Assembly (NCBI GenBank): GCA_903970145.1
Contig: CAJCHO010000038.1
Coordinates: 1-40,409, forward strand
Reading direction: 5' to 3'
Length of the DNA: 40,409 nucleotides
Source of the DNA: Mycobacteriaceae bacterium
GTDB taxonomy: Bacteria > Pseudomonadota > Gammaproteobacteria > Burkholderiales > Burkholderiaceae_D
A model generated the notes under the pieces. That model did no database searches and was not told the DNA's origin. It worked only from the letters and a program-made list of their open reading frames with translations. Positions within the stretch are counted from its first letter, which is position 1. Each line of letters begins with the position of its first letter. Of the stretch, positions 25,664 through 34,704 are shown in pieces. A program made the translations under genes and the position numbers.

Positions 25664-27763
25664 TCAGGCGATTCGCGGCTCATCGGAAGAGTGCGGGGCG
25701 CTGCTCTCGGCGGCCGCGGTGGGCGCCACGAGCGGCAGATCGATCTGGAACTCGCAACCGTGCATAGCGGTGCTGCGCGCCTCGATGCGACCCCCCAGCA
25801 ATCCGGTCACGAGGGTATAGACAATATGCAGCCCGAGGCCCGATCCGCCCTGACCGAGTTTGGTTGTAAAAAACGGATCAAAGATTTTCTTGAGATTCTC
25901 GCTCGCTATGCCGCGACCGTCGTCCGACACCAGAATACGCACTTGGGAGGGAGCAAATAGTCGCGCCGCAAAGCGCACGCTGCCCGCTGCTCCCCCTTCG
26001 AAGGCGTGGGTCAGCGCATTGTTGACCAGGTTGATGAACACCTGGCCAAGCGGACCCGGATAACTGTCGAAGAGGATGCCCGCCGGTGTCTCGTCGATCA
26101 GCTTGACTCCGGCGCGGCGCATCGCCGGACCCATCGCCAGGGCAATCTCCTGCACCACCTCGGACAATTCGAAGGGGCGACGCTGATAGCTCGACTGGTC
26201 GACCGCAATCTGCTTGAACCCGCTGATGAGTTCGACCGCCCGATGCAGATTGCGCTCGAGCGCATCCGACAGCTCCCGGCTGTCCCTGGTATAGGCGGAC
26301 AGAGAGGAGCGCCGCAAACCGGCCGCGATTGCCGCCTCGAATTCAAGCTGGCGCGCCGACAGGGTAGTCGCTACCAGGAGGGCGTTGCCTATCGGCGTAT
26401 TGAGTTCGTGGGCAACCCCAGCCACAAGCGCGCCCAGTGCGGCCATCTTTTCCGAGCGCACCAGCTCGTCCTGGGCGCGGCGCAAGCCGTCGAGCGCACC
26501 TTCAAGTTCAAGGTTGACCTCATCGGCGCGCGCCTTGGCTTCGGCGAGCTCGCGCGTACGCGATTGGACACGCTCCTCAAGCGAGGTGTTCAGGCGTTCG
26601 AGCTCAAGCTGTGCATTTTTTCGTTCGGTGATGTCGCGGAAAATGGTACTGGCGACCAATCTTCCATCCGGATCCCGATGCGTCGTCGAACTCAGCTCGA
26701 CTTCGAAGAGCTCGCCGTTGGCGCGCCGGAAGGTCATTTCGCCGCGCACCTGGCCATGCAGGCGACGCTGCGCCATGGCCTCGCCAAGGCGCGGGTCCGT
26801 CGTATCGACGATCCGGTTGCGGTCAAGACGGGCGATATCTCCCGGACTGACCCCGAGCATCACGCAGGCGGCGGGATTGGCCGCCAGCGCAGTACCCTGG
26901 CTCGGGTCGCTCAGAAGAATGCCGTCCATGCTGCTGGCAAACAGGTGCTGATAGTTCTCCTGGGCTTCGAGGCGCGCGGTTTCGGTACGCTTGAATTCGG
27001 TCAGGTCATTGGTCATCTGCATCAATTGACGACCACCCTCGGTTTCGAGCGCCACAAAATTGATGCCCAGCCAGACCTCCTTGTTGAACGTCGTACGCAC
27101 GTGGATCAGGTCCGAGGTAGGCTCGCCTGAGGTCAGGGTCTCAAGCGCCATGTGATAGATCCCGGTCGTGCGCCAGGAACTGATCTGGTGGAAGTTCTGA
27201 GCTTTCATCTGCGCCACGGTGGCGCCAACCTGGCGTGCGATGGCCGGGTTGACCGCGATGCAGGCACCATCCTCCGAGTAGATAGCGATGCCAATGGGCG
27301 AGGTCTTGATGATCTGCTGGTTCAGGAGCTGCTCGGCAGCGAGCGCGCGCTCGACGCGTTTGCGTTCGGTAATGTCCTGTACCATGCCGATGGTCCACTG
27401 CGGACGGCCCTGCGCATCGCGCTCGATTACCTGACCATACGAGCGCAGCCATACCCACTGACCGCTCGACGCCTTGAGCCAGCGATAGGCGAATTCGAAA
27501 TCGCTCTCGCCGGAGGCGGCAATGCGCCGCATCTCGGCGTCCATCGCTCGCCGGTCCTCGGGGTTAAGGCATGCGACGACATCGGCCGGGCTTAGTTCGT
27601 CCTTACCTTCAACGAGGCCGATCGTCGCCCTGCTCACCTCGTCAAACTTGAAGACCCTCGTTCTCGAATCCCATTCGAAGGCGCCGAGATCGGCGGCGGC
27701 GAGCGCGACGCGTAGTCGCGCCTGCGCGCGCCTGAGCGCCGGGTCTTCGGATTCGCTCGACAC
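25664..27763 (-). CDS. Cytosolic triple-PAS sensor histidine kinase
   Basis: 699 residues from GTG at 27763, 12 bases after the permease stop. The frame is open to 28099, but that part overlaps the permease and is Arg/Pro-rich shadow. Three PAS/PAC units: about 16-135, 150-258 and 270-380 (each ends in a PAC-like segment such as WTIGMVQDITERKR or STIFRDITERKNAQ). A coiled coil follows (380-435), then phospho-accepting H452 in VAGVAHELNTPIGNALL, N box NLVNNALTHAF, DDGRGIA and GSGLGLHIV. It has no membrane segment and no receiver domain, and no response regulator gene adjoins. The HELNTPIGN box is typical of the NtrB-like/HPK4 group. Confidence 0.88.
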   Translation of the reverse strand: MSSESEDPALRRAQARLRVALAAADLGAFEWDSRTRVFKFDEVSRATIGLVEGKDELSPADVVACLNPEDRRAMDAEMRRIAASGESDFEFAYRWLKASSGQWVWLRSYGQVIERDAQGRPQWTIGMVQDITERKRVERALAAEQLLNQQIIKTSPIGIAIYSEDGACIAVNPAIARQVGATVAQMKAQNFHQISSWRTTGIYHMALETLTSGEPTSDLIHVRTTFNKEVWLGINFVALETEGGRQLMQMTNDLTEFKRTETARLEAQENYQHLFASSMDGILLSDPSQGTALAANPAACVMLGVSPGDIARLDRNRIVDTTDPRLGEAMAQRRLHGQVRGEMTFRRANGELFEVELSSTTHRDPDGRLVASTIFRDITERKNAQLELERLNTSLEERVQSRTRELAEAKARADEVNLELEGALDGLRRAQDELVRSEKMAALGALVAGVAHELNTPIGNALLVATTLSARQLEFEAAIAAGLRRSSLSAYTRDSRELSDALERNLHRAVELISGFKQIAVDQSSYQRRPFELSEVVQEIALAMGPAMRRAGVKLIDETPAGILFDSYPGPLGQVFINLVNNALTHAFEGGAAGSVRFAARLFAPSQVRILVSDDGRGIASENLKKIFDPFFTTKLGQGGSGLGLHIVYTLVTGLLGGRIEARSTAMHGCEFQIDLPLVAPTAAAESSAPHSSDEPRIA

Positions 27764-27774
27764 AGCCAGCGGAC

Positions 27775-29211
27775 TCAGTCGGCGCGTGGCGCCCACCCGC
27801 CTGGTCGGCGCTTCAAGACGAGGTGATACCACAGTACTGCGACGATCACGACCGCGCTGAGCAGCAGAAAGCTCGGCCGCCCGTCCTTTTCGTCGATCAG
27901 ATTGGCGACTGCGAAAACTGCCGCGAGCGCGAGCCCGAGCACAGGACCAAGCGGGAAGAGCATCGAGCGCCAGTAGCCCGGCTGGCCGGTCAGCTTGCGG
28001 CGTCGCCCGACCAGTACTGCGAGCGATACCAGAACGAAGGTGAAGGTCACCAGACCCGACACGAACACCGTCAGGGTGTGGTCGTCGACGAGGCAGCAAA
28101 ATCCCGAGACGATGCCAACGACGATCGTCGCTCCCCGTGGCGAGCCCGACTTCCGATCCACCGCCGCGAGCACCCGGTTGGCAAGCGGATGCAGGATGCC
28201 GTCGCGACCGATGCTGAAAAACAGACGCGCACAGAACATGATCTGGGCGATCAGCGCATTGAAGATTGCGAGCGCCACACCGGCACTGAGCGCGCGACTG
28301 ACGACAGGCCCAGCGACCGATTCCATGAATGCGCTAAAGGGCGCGGGACTCCTGAATATCGCGACCATGTCACCCGTCCCAAGCACCATCGCGACGACCG
28401 GAAGAGCAGTGGCAAAGGCGCCCACTACGCAGGCGACCATGATTACCTTGCCCATATTTCTATGCGGCTCGCGCAACTCCTCGCCAAAGGCGATTCCCTG
28501 ATTGCCGCCAACGGTCGCGAATCCGGCGCTGACTGCACCGAGCGCCAGTGCCGATATCGAAGCCACGCCGAGCACGCCCGCAGCACTGACGTTCTCGGGA
28601 GTTACGAGCACGCTCCCAAGACTGCGGGCCGGATGCCAGAAGCCGGCAACGATCATGACGACCACCGCCAGCATCTCGACGGCGAGGAAAAGCCCCGTGA
28701 TCAAGGCGCTCGTGCGCACCGCCAGAAGCGACAGCACGACGGTTGCGGCAAGCGCGATCAGCGTCACGGTGAGCGGTGCGGACAGGCCGGTGAGGTCGTC
28801 GACATACACGGCGATGGTTCTGGCTTCGAGTGCCGACAGGGGGCCGGCAGTAACCGCCCACACGGCGAGGCTCGCGAAGCCGGCGGCCGAGCCGAGGATT
28901 CTTCCGACACCCACATAGTCGCCACCGGCGTAGGGGTAGGCCGATCCCAGCTCGGCATAAACCATTCCCCAAACCACGGCTGCGCCGATGCCCAGTAGAA
29001 ACAGTCCGGCCGCTCCGGTGCCCGCTTCCTTGACGACGTCGGCGCCCAGGCCATAGATCGAGAAAACGGGTGACAGGCACGACAGCGTCAACATCAGCGC
29101 CCCGAACCAGCCGAGGTTGCGATGCAGTGTGCCGGCATCCCCGGTGGGCGCGTCTGACTGTGCGCCTGTGCCTGCAAGCCCGGCTGCGCCGAACTCCGTC
29201 TTGTTTGTCAT
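27775..29211 (-). CDS. APC-superfamily amino acid permease
   Basis: 478 residues from ATG 29211 (MTNKTEFG; the frame extends to 29379). Twelve predicted helices begin after a hydrophilic 30-residue N-terminus. Conserved segments: GWFGALMLTLSCLSPVFSIYGLG (TM1 break), AELGSAYPYAGGDYVGVGRILG, and GNQGIAFGEELREPHRNMGK, typical of amino acid/polyamine permeases (glutamate/GABA or cationic amino acid branch). Substrate cannot be assigned by eye. The downstream PAS kinase gene follows after 11 bases, so the two are likely cotranscribed. That raises the idea that the kinase reports on the transported solute or cell energy state. Confidence 0.88.
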   Translation of the reverse strand: MTNKTEFGAAGLAGTGAQSDAPTGDAGTLHRNLGWFGALMLTLSCLSPVFSIYGLGADVVKEAGTGAAGLFLLGIGAAVVWGMVYAELGSAYPYAGGDYVGVGRILGSAAGFASLAVWAVTAGPLSALEARTIAVYVDDLTGLSAPLTVTLIALAATVVLSLLAVRTSALITGLFLAVEMLAVVVMIVAGFWHPARSLGSVLVTPENVSAAGVLGVASISALALGAVSAGFATVGGNQGIAFGEELREPHRNMGKVIMVACVVGAFATALPVVAMVLGTGDMVAIFRSPAPFSAFMESVAGPVVSRALSAGVALAIFNALIAQIMFCARLFFSIGRDGILHPLANRVLAAVDRKSGSPRGATIVVGIVSGFCCLVDDHTLTVFVSGLVTFTFVLVSLAVLVGRRRKLTGQPGYWRSMLFPLGPVLGLALAAVFAVANLIDEKDGRPSFLLLSAVVIVAVLWYHLVLKRRPGGWAPRAD

Positions 29212-29503
29212 GTATGAAATTCCGCGCGGATGGTCTGAATCAATCGAGTGATTGGCCGAGCCGCAATAATCGCACAAGCCATCCCGCCGGGCACGATCGG
29301 TCGACGGGCAGGGCGTGCGGCGCCACAATCCCGCTGGATTGGCAATTGCTATCTTGCTAGGTGAGCTAAGCTGCGGCATAGTGCCTCAGCTTGGCGGGCA
29401 GCAGCTAAAGTGCCCAGCGCGATTCGGGATGCCGGACGTGGCGCGAGTGTTCTCCTGGCGCACGGGTGAGCTGGGATTCGGGATTCACCGGGGGTAAGTT
29501 TTC

Positions 29504-30916
29504 ATGTCGGAATCGGGAACGGGCAGCGCGACGGTCACCGCATTGGCTGCCGGTGCCCTTGGGACTCTGGATGAAGACGCCTGGGACGATCTGCTCAATT
29601 TCATCGAGGACCGCCGGGTCATCCCGATAATCGGACCGGAACTGCTTGAGGTTGCCACCGAGAACGGGCCGCGGCTGCTCTATGACTGGATGGCCGAGAA
29701 GCTGGCGGCCAAACTCAATGTCGACACGGCACTCTTGCCGCGACCCTATTCATTGAATGATGTGGTGTGCTGGTTCCTCTCGGCGCGCGGTCGCCGCGAA
29801 GAAGCCTATGTGCGCCTGCGCGGGCTGTTGCGCGACGCCAATTTCCTGCCGCCGCGCGCCCTGCGACGCCTGGCCTGCATCACAGACTTCGACATCTTTG
29901 TGACGACGACCTTCGATGGCTTGCTTGAGCAGGCCATCAACCAGGAGCGCTTTGAGAACGCTCCGCTGACCGATGTCGTCGCATACTCTCCGAATCGCGT
30001 TGCTGACCTGCCAGGCGAGCGCGAGCGCCTGCAGCGTCCGGTCGTTTATCACCTCTTTGGCAAACTGTCGGCCTCACCGACCTATGTGATTTCGGATGAG
30101 GACACGCTCGAATTCATCTGCGCTCTGCAAAGCGAGCACCTCGCCCCGGAGAAGCTGTTTCACGAACTCGAACACAATCACCTGCTGTTCATAGGCAGCA
30201 ATTTCACCAACTGGCTCGCGCGGCTTTTCCTGCGCATGGCCAAGCGGCGGCGCCTGTCCGATCCGCGCGACGTGGGCGAGATTCTTGCCGATGACCACTC
30301 CAGCGAAGACGACCGACTGGTGGCCTTCCTGCAGCAGGTCAGCGTGCGCACACGCATCTATAGCGGCGCCGAGCGCTTCGTCGACGAGCTGTTTGACCGC
30401 TGGCAGGCGCGTCAGCAGCATGCTCGACCCCTGGCGCCAAAGAGCGCACCGGCGCGCTTCATGCCGCCCGAACACGAGATGCCGGATAACGCGGTATTCA
30501 TCAGTTATGCCCGCGAGGATCTGGCAGCCGTGCAGCGCATGAAAGCCGAGCTCGATGCCGCTGGCGTGGTCACCTGGTTCGACATGGACCGGCTCGAAGC
30601 CGGGGACGATTACGATCGCAAGATCCAGCGCAATATTGCGCGCTGTTCCTACTTTATTCCGGTGGTATCGGCCAATACGCAGCGCCGCCTTGAGGCCTAC
30701 TTTCGTCGCGAATGGAGCTATGCGATGGACCGCACGCGCAACATGGCTGACGGAGCTCTGTTCATCCTGCCGGTCACCATCGATGACACCGCAGCGGCGC
30801 AGGCGCTGGTCCCCGACAAGTTCAAGGCCCTGCACTTCACCCAACTCGCGGCAGGCGCCGTCACCAGCGAATTTGCCCAGCGCCTGCAGGACTTCATGAC
30901 GGCGCGGCGGCAATGA
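29504..30916 (+). CDS. SIR2-like / TIR fusion protein (probable NADase effector)
   Basis: 470 residues, no signal or membrane segment. N-terminal SIR2-like domain (about 25-300): VIPIIGPELLEV, IFVTTTFDGLLEQAI, VVYHLFGKLSASPTYVISDEDTLEFI, HLLFIGSNFTNWLARLFL. The canonical catalytic features look degraded: the GAGxS loop reads IIGPELL, TTNxD reads TTTFD (134-138), and the HG histidine is F185 in YHLFG. C-terminal TIR domain (about 329-450): AVFISYAREDLAAV, VVTWFDMDRLEAGDDYD, YFIPVVSANTQ, then FRREWSYAM with E403 in the place of the catalytic NADase glutamate. So the TIR probably does the chemistry and the SIR2 part may bind NAD or a ligand. The nSTAND gene starts 16 bases downstream. The 292-base gap to the divergent permease must hold its promoter; I see no clear -35/-10. 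Confidence 0.85.
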   Translation: MSESGTGSATVTALAAGALGTLDEDAWDDLLNFIEDRRVIPIIGPELLEVATENGPRLLYDWMAEKLAAKLNVDTALLPRPYSLNDVVCWFLSARGRREEAYVRLRGLLRDANFLPPRALRRLACITDFDIFVTTTFDGLLEQAINQERFENAPLTDVVAYSPNRVADLPGERERLQRPVVYHLFGKLSASPTYVISDEDTLEFICALQSEHLAPEKLFHELEHNHLLFIGSNFTNWLARLFLRMAKRRRLSDPRDVGEILADDHSSEDDRLVAFLQQVSVRTRIYSGAERFVDELFDRWQARQQHARPLAPKSAPARFMPPEHEMPDNAVFISYAREDLAAVQRMKAELDAAGVVTWFDMDRLEAGDDYDRKIQRNIARCSYFIPVVSANTQRRLEAYFRREWSYAMDRTRNMADGALFILPVTIDDTAAAQALVPDKFKALHFTQLAAGAVTSEFAQRLQDFMTARRQ

Positions 30917-30932
30917 TGGACGTTCTCGCATC

Positions 30933-33900
30933 ATGAACGAGCACGCCAGCGTCACGAGCGTCTCACGCGCGGCCGAACTGGCGGTCGATGAACGACATCC
31001 CTGGCTTGGGCTCGCTTCGTTTACCGAAGAGTCGCGCGGCTACTTTTACGGCCGCGAAGACGAAGTGGGCGAGCTCAGCCGGCGCGTGCAGCGCAAGCTT
31101 CTCACGATCCTGTTTGGCCAGTCGGGCCTGGGCAAGACCTCAATCCTGCAGGCCGGTGTCGTGCCAAGGCTGCGCGAGCAGGGATTTTGCCCGGTGTACG
31201 TGCGCATCGATTACAACCCGGGGGCGCCGGAACCGGCCGAGCAGATCAAGGAAGGAATCTTCCGGGCGGCCGAGCAGCAAGGCAAGTGGAGCCAGTCCGG
31301 CGTCGCGGTACAGGGCGAGTCGCTCTGGGAATTCCTGCACCACCGCGATGACAGCCTGCGCGATGGTTCCGGTGCGACGCTTATTCCCTTGCTGATCTTT
31401 GATCAGTTCGAGGAAATCTTCACCCTGGCGCAAAGCGACGAATTTGGTCGCCAGCGCGCGACACGCTTCATCGAGGACCTCGCCGACCTGGTTGAGAATC
31501 GACCGCCCAAGGCACTGGAAGCGCGCTTTGAGAATGATGATACGGCTTTCGAGCGCTTTGATTTTGCCCGCAGCGACTATCGCGTCCTGATTGCCCTGCG
31601 CGAGGACTATCTCGCGCCGCTCGAGGGCTTAAAGGGCGCGATGCCCTCGATCACGCAAAATCGCATGCGTTTGGCGCCCATGACGGGTGTTCAGGCGCTC
31701 CAGGCGGTCACCGGTCCGGGTGGCAAACTCGTGTCCGACGAGGTCGCGGCGGCGATTGTGCGCTTTGTCGCTGGCGGTGCAGAACTGGCGAACGCCGAAG
31801 TCGAGCCCTCGCTGCTCAGCCTTATCTGTCGCGAGTTGAACGACAAACGCCTTGCCGAGAGCCGTAGCGAGATCTCGCTCGATATGCTCGATGGTTCGCA
31901 CGCCGGGATACTTGGTGATTTTTACGAGCGTGCACTGGCCGATCAGCCCCAGGCGGTGCGTCGTTTCATCGAGGATCAACTGCTTACCGACTCCGGCTTT
32001 CGCGAGAATGTCGCTGAAGAGCGGGTGCTTGGCGAATTTGCGGCAGCGGGCGCGGCGCCCGACGCCCTTGCCGTGCTTGTCAACCGGCGCCTGCTGCGCA
32101 TCGAGGAGCGGCTGGACATCCGCCGGGTGGAACTCACCCACGACGTACTGTGCCGCTTCGTCAAGGCCAGCCGCGACCAGCGCCAGGAGCGCGAGGCCCG
32201 CGAGGCTACCGAGCGCCTGCTGGCCGAGCAGCGCGAACGCGAACTGAGCGCGCGCCGCGCCTTGGTGCGCGCCCGTCAGATCGCTAGCGCCTGCCTCGTG
32301 CTCGCTCTCATAGCAGTCGGTACCGCCATCTACGGCTATTTCAGCACCGAGCGCGCCCAGCGTGCCGAAACCACCGCTCAGGAAACGCGCGCAAGCGCCG
32401 AAGTGGCCCGCGCCCAGGCGGAGAAACTGATTGCTTATCTGGTTGACGACCTCTCGCTCGAGCTTGACGGTGTGGGGCGCCTTGGAGTCGTCGCCGACCT
32501 CGCCCAACAGGAGGTCAACTACTACAAATCCCTGCCGGCCAGCCTGCAGACCACCGACACGATTCGCAACGCTGCTGTGGCGCTGGTGCGCTACGGGGTG
32601 GCGCTGCGCGGCCTCGGCAAGACCGACGAAGCGGGGCCGGCGCTTCTTGAAGCGCAGTCAACCCTGGAACGCATGCAGGCCGGTGGCGATAAATCCGAGG
32701 CGACGACGATTGGCTTGGCGCTCGCGCTGACCGGACAGGCTGCGGTCTCCGATAGCCAGGGCACGCGCGACACGGCCCTCGTTCAGGCGCAGCGGGCGAT
32801 CGAAGTCATGCGGCCCCTGATGGACGCCCAGGAGAAATCTGTCGAGACGCGGCGCGCGTTTGGCAGGGTCGCCAATCGACTCGGGTTTCTGCAGCTGCGC
32901 TCCAACCAGAGCGAGAAGGCCGTGACCACCTTCGAACTCGGCAAGGCGGCTCTCGGCCCGCTCGTCGACCAGCGGCCGACCGATGTCGCCGCCGCGGCCG
33001 ACTATGCCCAGATCAGCGGCTGGGAGATCGACGCGCTGCGCCAGCTCGACCGGCGCGACGAGGCGCGTCGGACCAGTAGCGACGGCATCGCGGTTGCAGG
33101 CAAGCTGCTTGCTGAGCGTCCCGTTCACATGGCGGCCCTGCGTGCGCGCGCCCTGATCTATTCGGGCCTCAGTCTTCTGGACATGGATGAGATGAAGCCC
33201 GGCGAGATACTCGAGTCGACGCCGCTGGAAGAGGCGGACTGGAGGATGATCGTTCGACTGGATCCGGGCAATGTAGTGGCCGTCCACAACCTTGGTTCGG
33301 CGCGCATGATGGGTGGATTCGCGCACGTTCTGCAAGGCCAGGACGCGACTGCGGTCACGCAGCTACGCGCTGCCATCGCCGGCTATGATGTGCCTGCGAG
33401 CAACAATCAGATGCTCGTGGCCGCCACCATGTTCGCAGAGTCGTGGCTCGCGCTGATTCAGGCCGAACGGGGGGACGTTGTCGAGTTCCGCGCCGCGCGG
33501 GCCCGCTTTGATCGCATTGCGGACCAGGTGCGCAAATCGCAGGCAACGCCGGGCGAGATTGAGAGCCGGCTCTGCGTCGACGAGAACCGCTTCGGCGCGG
33601 GGATCCTGCTTGGCGGAGACGGCGTCGGGGCGCTTGAATATGCCCGCGAGGCGATTGCACGTCGCAAGTCGATTGCGCCTGCGGGTCCTGTTGACCAATC
33701 GCTGACCAACGAATGCCTGGTCGCCCTGATGGATGTGATGGGCCAGGCGCAATACCAGCTGCGCGATTTTGCCGCTGCGGCGGGCACGTTCAATGATGCG
33801 ATCGTGCTGCGCAACACCTGGCCAGTGGAGACCAACTTCGAGCGCAGAGCCCACGCGGACATGAACACTTACCTCGCCATGTCCCTCGCACAACAGGGAA

Positions 33901-34166
33901 AAACCGCGGACGCGCTGCGCATCGCTTCCCGGGTAGTTGACCTTGAGCGCAGTCTGGCGAGTCAGAATCATGGTGACATGCTCCAGCGCATGGAGTTTGC
34001 GGGTTCCCTGTACGCCCTGGCGCTCGCTGATCCGGCACACCGGGAGGCAAGCCTGCGCGAGGCGTCGGCGATCATCGCCGCACTGCCCGCCGAGTACCGC
34101 TCGACCCGATCTGTCATGCAATGGCACGAGCGTATTGCCGAAGCCCAATCTGCCAAGCCGGGCTAG
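30933..34166 (+). CDS. nSTAND NTPase with transmembrane helix and C-terminal TPR-like repeats
   Basis: 1077 residues. The N-terminus reads HPWLGLASFTEESRGYFYGREDEV, then Walker A FGQSGLGKTS (61-70), Walker B LLIFDQFEEIF (153-163), sensor-like RVLIALREDYLAPL, a SLLSLICRELN helical region and the VELTHDVL winged-helix end (399-406). This is the nSTAND1 layout. A charged coiled coil (410-445) leads into one TM helix (about 449-470), then about 600 residues of helical repeats, TPR-like and Ala/Leu/Arg-rich. STAND proteins oligomerise on ligand recognition; the repeats would be the sensor, here placed across or at the membrane. The protein has no effector domain of its own, so the SIR2-TIR protein encoded just upstream is the natural effector. 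Confidence 0.86.
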   Translation: MNEHASVTSVSRAAELAVDERHPWLGLASFTEESRGYFYGREDEVGELSRRVQRKLLTILFGQSGLGKTSILQAGVVPRLREQGFCPVYVRIDYNPGAPEPAEQIKEGIFRAAEQQGKWSQSGVAVQGESLWEFLHHRDDSLRDGSGATLIPLLIFDQFEEIFTLAQSDEFGRQRATRFIEDLADLVENRPPKALEARFENDDTAFERFDFARSDYRVLIALREDYLAPLEGLKGAMPSITQNRMRLAPMTGVQALQAVTGPGGKLVSDEVAAAIVRFVAGGAELANAEVEPSLLSLICRELNDKRLAESRSEISLDMLDGSHAGILGDFYERALADQPQAVRRFIEDQLLTDSGFRENVAEERVLGEFAAAGAAPDALAVLVNRRLLRIEERLDIRRVELTHDVLCRFVKASRDQRQEREAREATERLLAEQRERELSARRALVRARQIASACLVLALIAVGTAIYGYFSTERAQRAETTAQETRASAEVARAQAEKLIAYLVDDLSLELDGVGRLGVVADLAQQEVNYYKSLPASLQTTDTIRNAAVALVRYGVALRGLGKTDEAGPALLEAQSTLERMQAGGDKSEATTIGLALALTGQAAVSDSQGTRDTALVQAQRAIEVMRPLMDAQEKSVETRRAFGRVANRLGFLQLRSNQSEKAVTTFELGKAALGPLVDQRPTDVAAAADYAQISGWEIDALRQLDRRDEARRTSSDGIAVAGKLLAERPVHMAALRARALIYSGLSLLDMDEMKPGEILESTPLEEADWRMIVRLDPGNVVAVHNLGSARMMGGFAHVLQGQDATAVTQLRAAIAGYDVPASNNQMLVAATMFAESWLALIQAERGDVVEFRAARARFDRIADQVRKSQATPGEIESRLCVDENRFGAGILLGGDGVGALEYAREAIARRKSIAPAGPVDQSLTNECLVALMDVMGQAQYQLRDFAAAAGTFNDAIVLRNTWPVETNFERRAHADMNTYLAMSLAQQGKTADALRIASRVVDLERSLASQNHGDMLQRMEFAGSLYALALADPAHREASLREASAIIAALPAEYRSTRSVMQWHERIAEAQSAKPG

Positions 34167-34188
34167 GGCTGGCGACGCATTGAATTCG

Positions 34189-34608
34189 ATGGGTAATCGG
34201 GGTCCCGGATCGGACCGCTCCGCGCCGGCCCTCACTGCAACCGAGGCGCAGCTCTATGTGTCCGACATCCGGATCTCCTGTGCCTTCTACACCACCAGGC
34301 TCGGTTTCTCGGTCTCGTTTGTGCATGGAGACCCGCCGGGCTACGCGCAGGTCATACGCGATCAGGCGCGCCTGAACCTGCGCGCGGTGGACGGACCGGT
34401 GTTCGCCGGCGATATCCGCGAGCGCGAGCAATTGCTCAGCGCAACGCTCACCGTCGCCTCAAGTAGCGAGTTGGAGGAACTGTACTCGCATTACCGCGCT
34501 GCGGATGTGCGCTTTTCCCAGGAGATGAGATCCGAGCCCTGGGGAGCGCGAACCTTCATCGTCGAGGACCCGGACGGAAATCTCATACTGTTCGCCGGAC
34601 CGGATTAG
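34189..34608 (+). CDS. VOC-superfamily (glyoxalase/bleomycin-resistance-like) protein
   Basis: 139 residues from ATG 34189 (an in-frame TTG at 34180 is possible). One vicinal-oxygen-chelate unit of two beta-alpha-beta-beta-beta modules: AQLYVSDIRISCAFYTTRLGFSVSF, VIRDQARLNLRAVDG, and the closing RTFIVEDPDGNLILFAG, whose Glu is a usual metal ligand. The first-module His ligand of glyoxalases appears replaced (Gln in AQLYV), so it may bind a substrate without the classical metal site. It starts 22 bases after the nSTAND stop. Specific role unknown. Confidence 0.82.
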   Translation: MGNRGPGSDRSAPALTATEAQLYVSDIRISCAFYTTRLGFSVSFVHGDPPGYAQVIRDQARLNLRAVDGPVFAGDIREREQLLSATLTVASSSELEELYSHYRAADVRFSQEMRSEPWGARTFIVEDPDGNLILFAGPD

Positions 34609-34704
34609 GTGCGCCAAGTTCGTACATCGACTCCAGCTGACGATGCTATCGTCGCTTGAACCTGCGGACGTGTCGCAGCAGAGTCCGATAAGATCCCCGC
34701 ATAC

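Noticed and set aside
26006-27130. Open frame of 374 codons on the plus strand opposite the PAS kinase
   Set aside because: No family resemblance; the kinase frame carries all catalytic boxes.
27764-28099. N-terminal extension of the PAS kinase overlapping the permease gene
   Set aside because: Composition is Arg/Pro-rich and lies over well-conserved permease helices; the PAS1 homology starts after 27763.
27823-28998. Open frame of 391 codons on the plus strand opposite the amino acid permease
   Set aside because: Composition is hydrophilic and repetitive, as expected for the complement of membrane helices.
29504-30916. Classification as a Thoeris system
   Set aside because: Thoeris needs a separate SIR2-SLOG effector (ThsA) and TIR protein (ThsB); here SIR2 and TIR are fused and the partner is an nSTAND protein.
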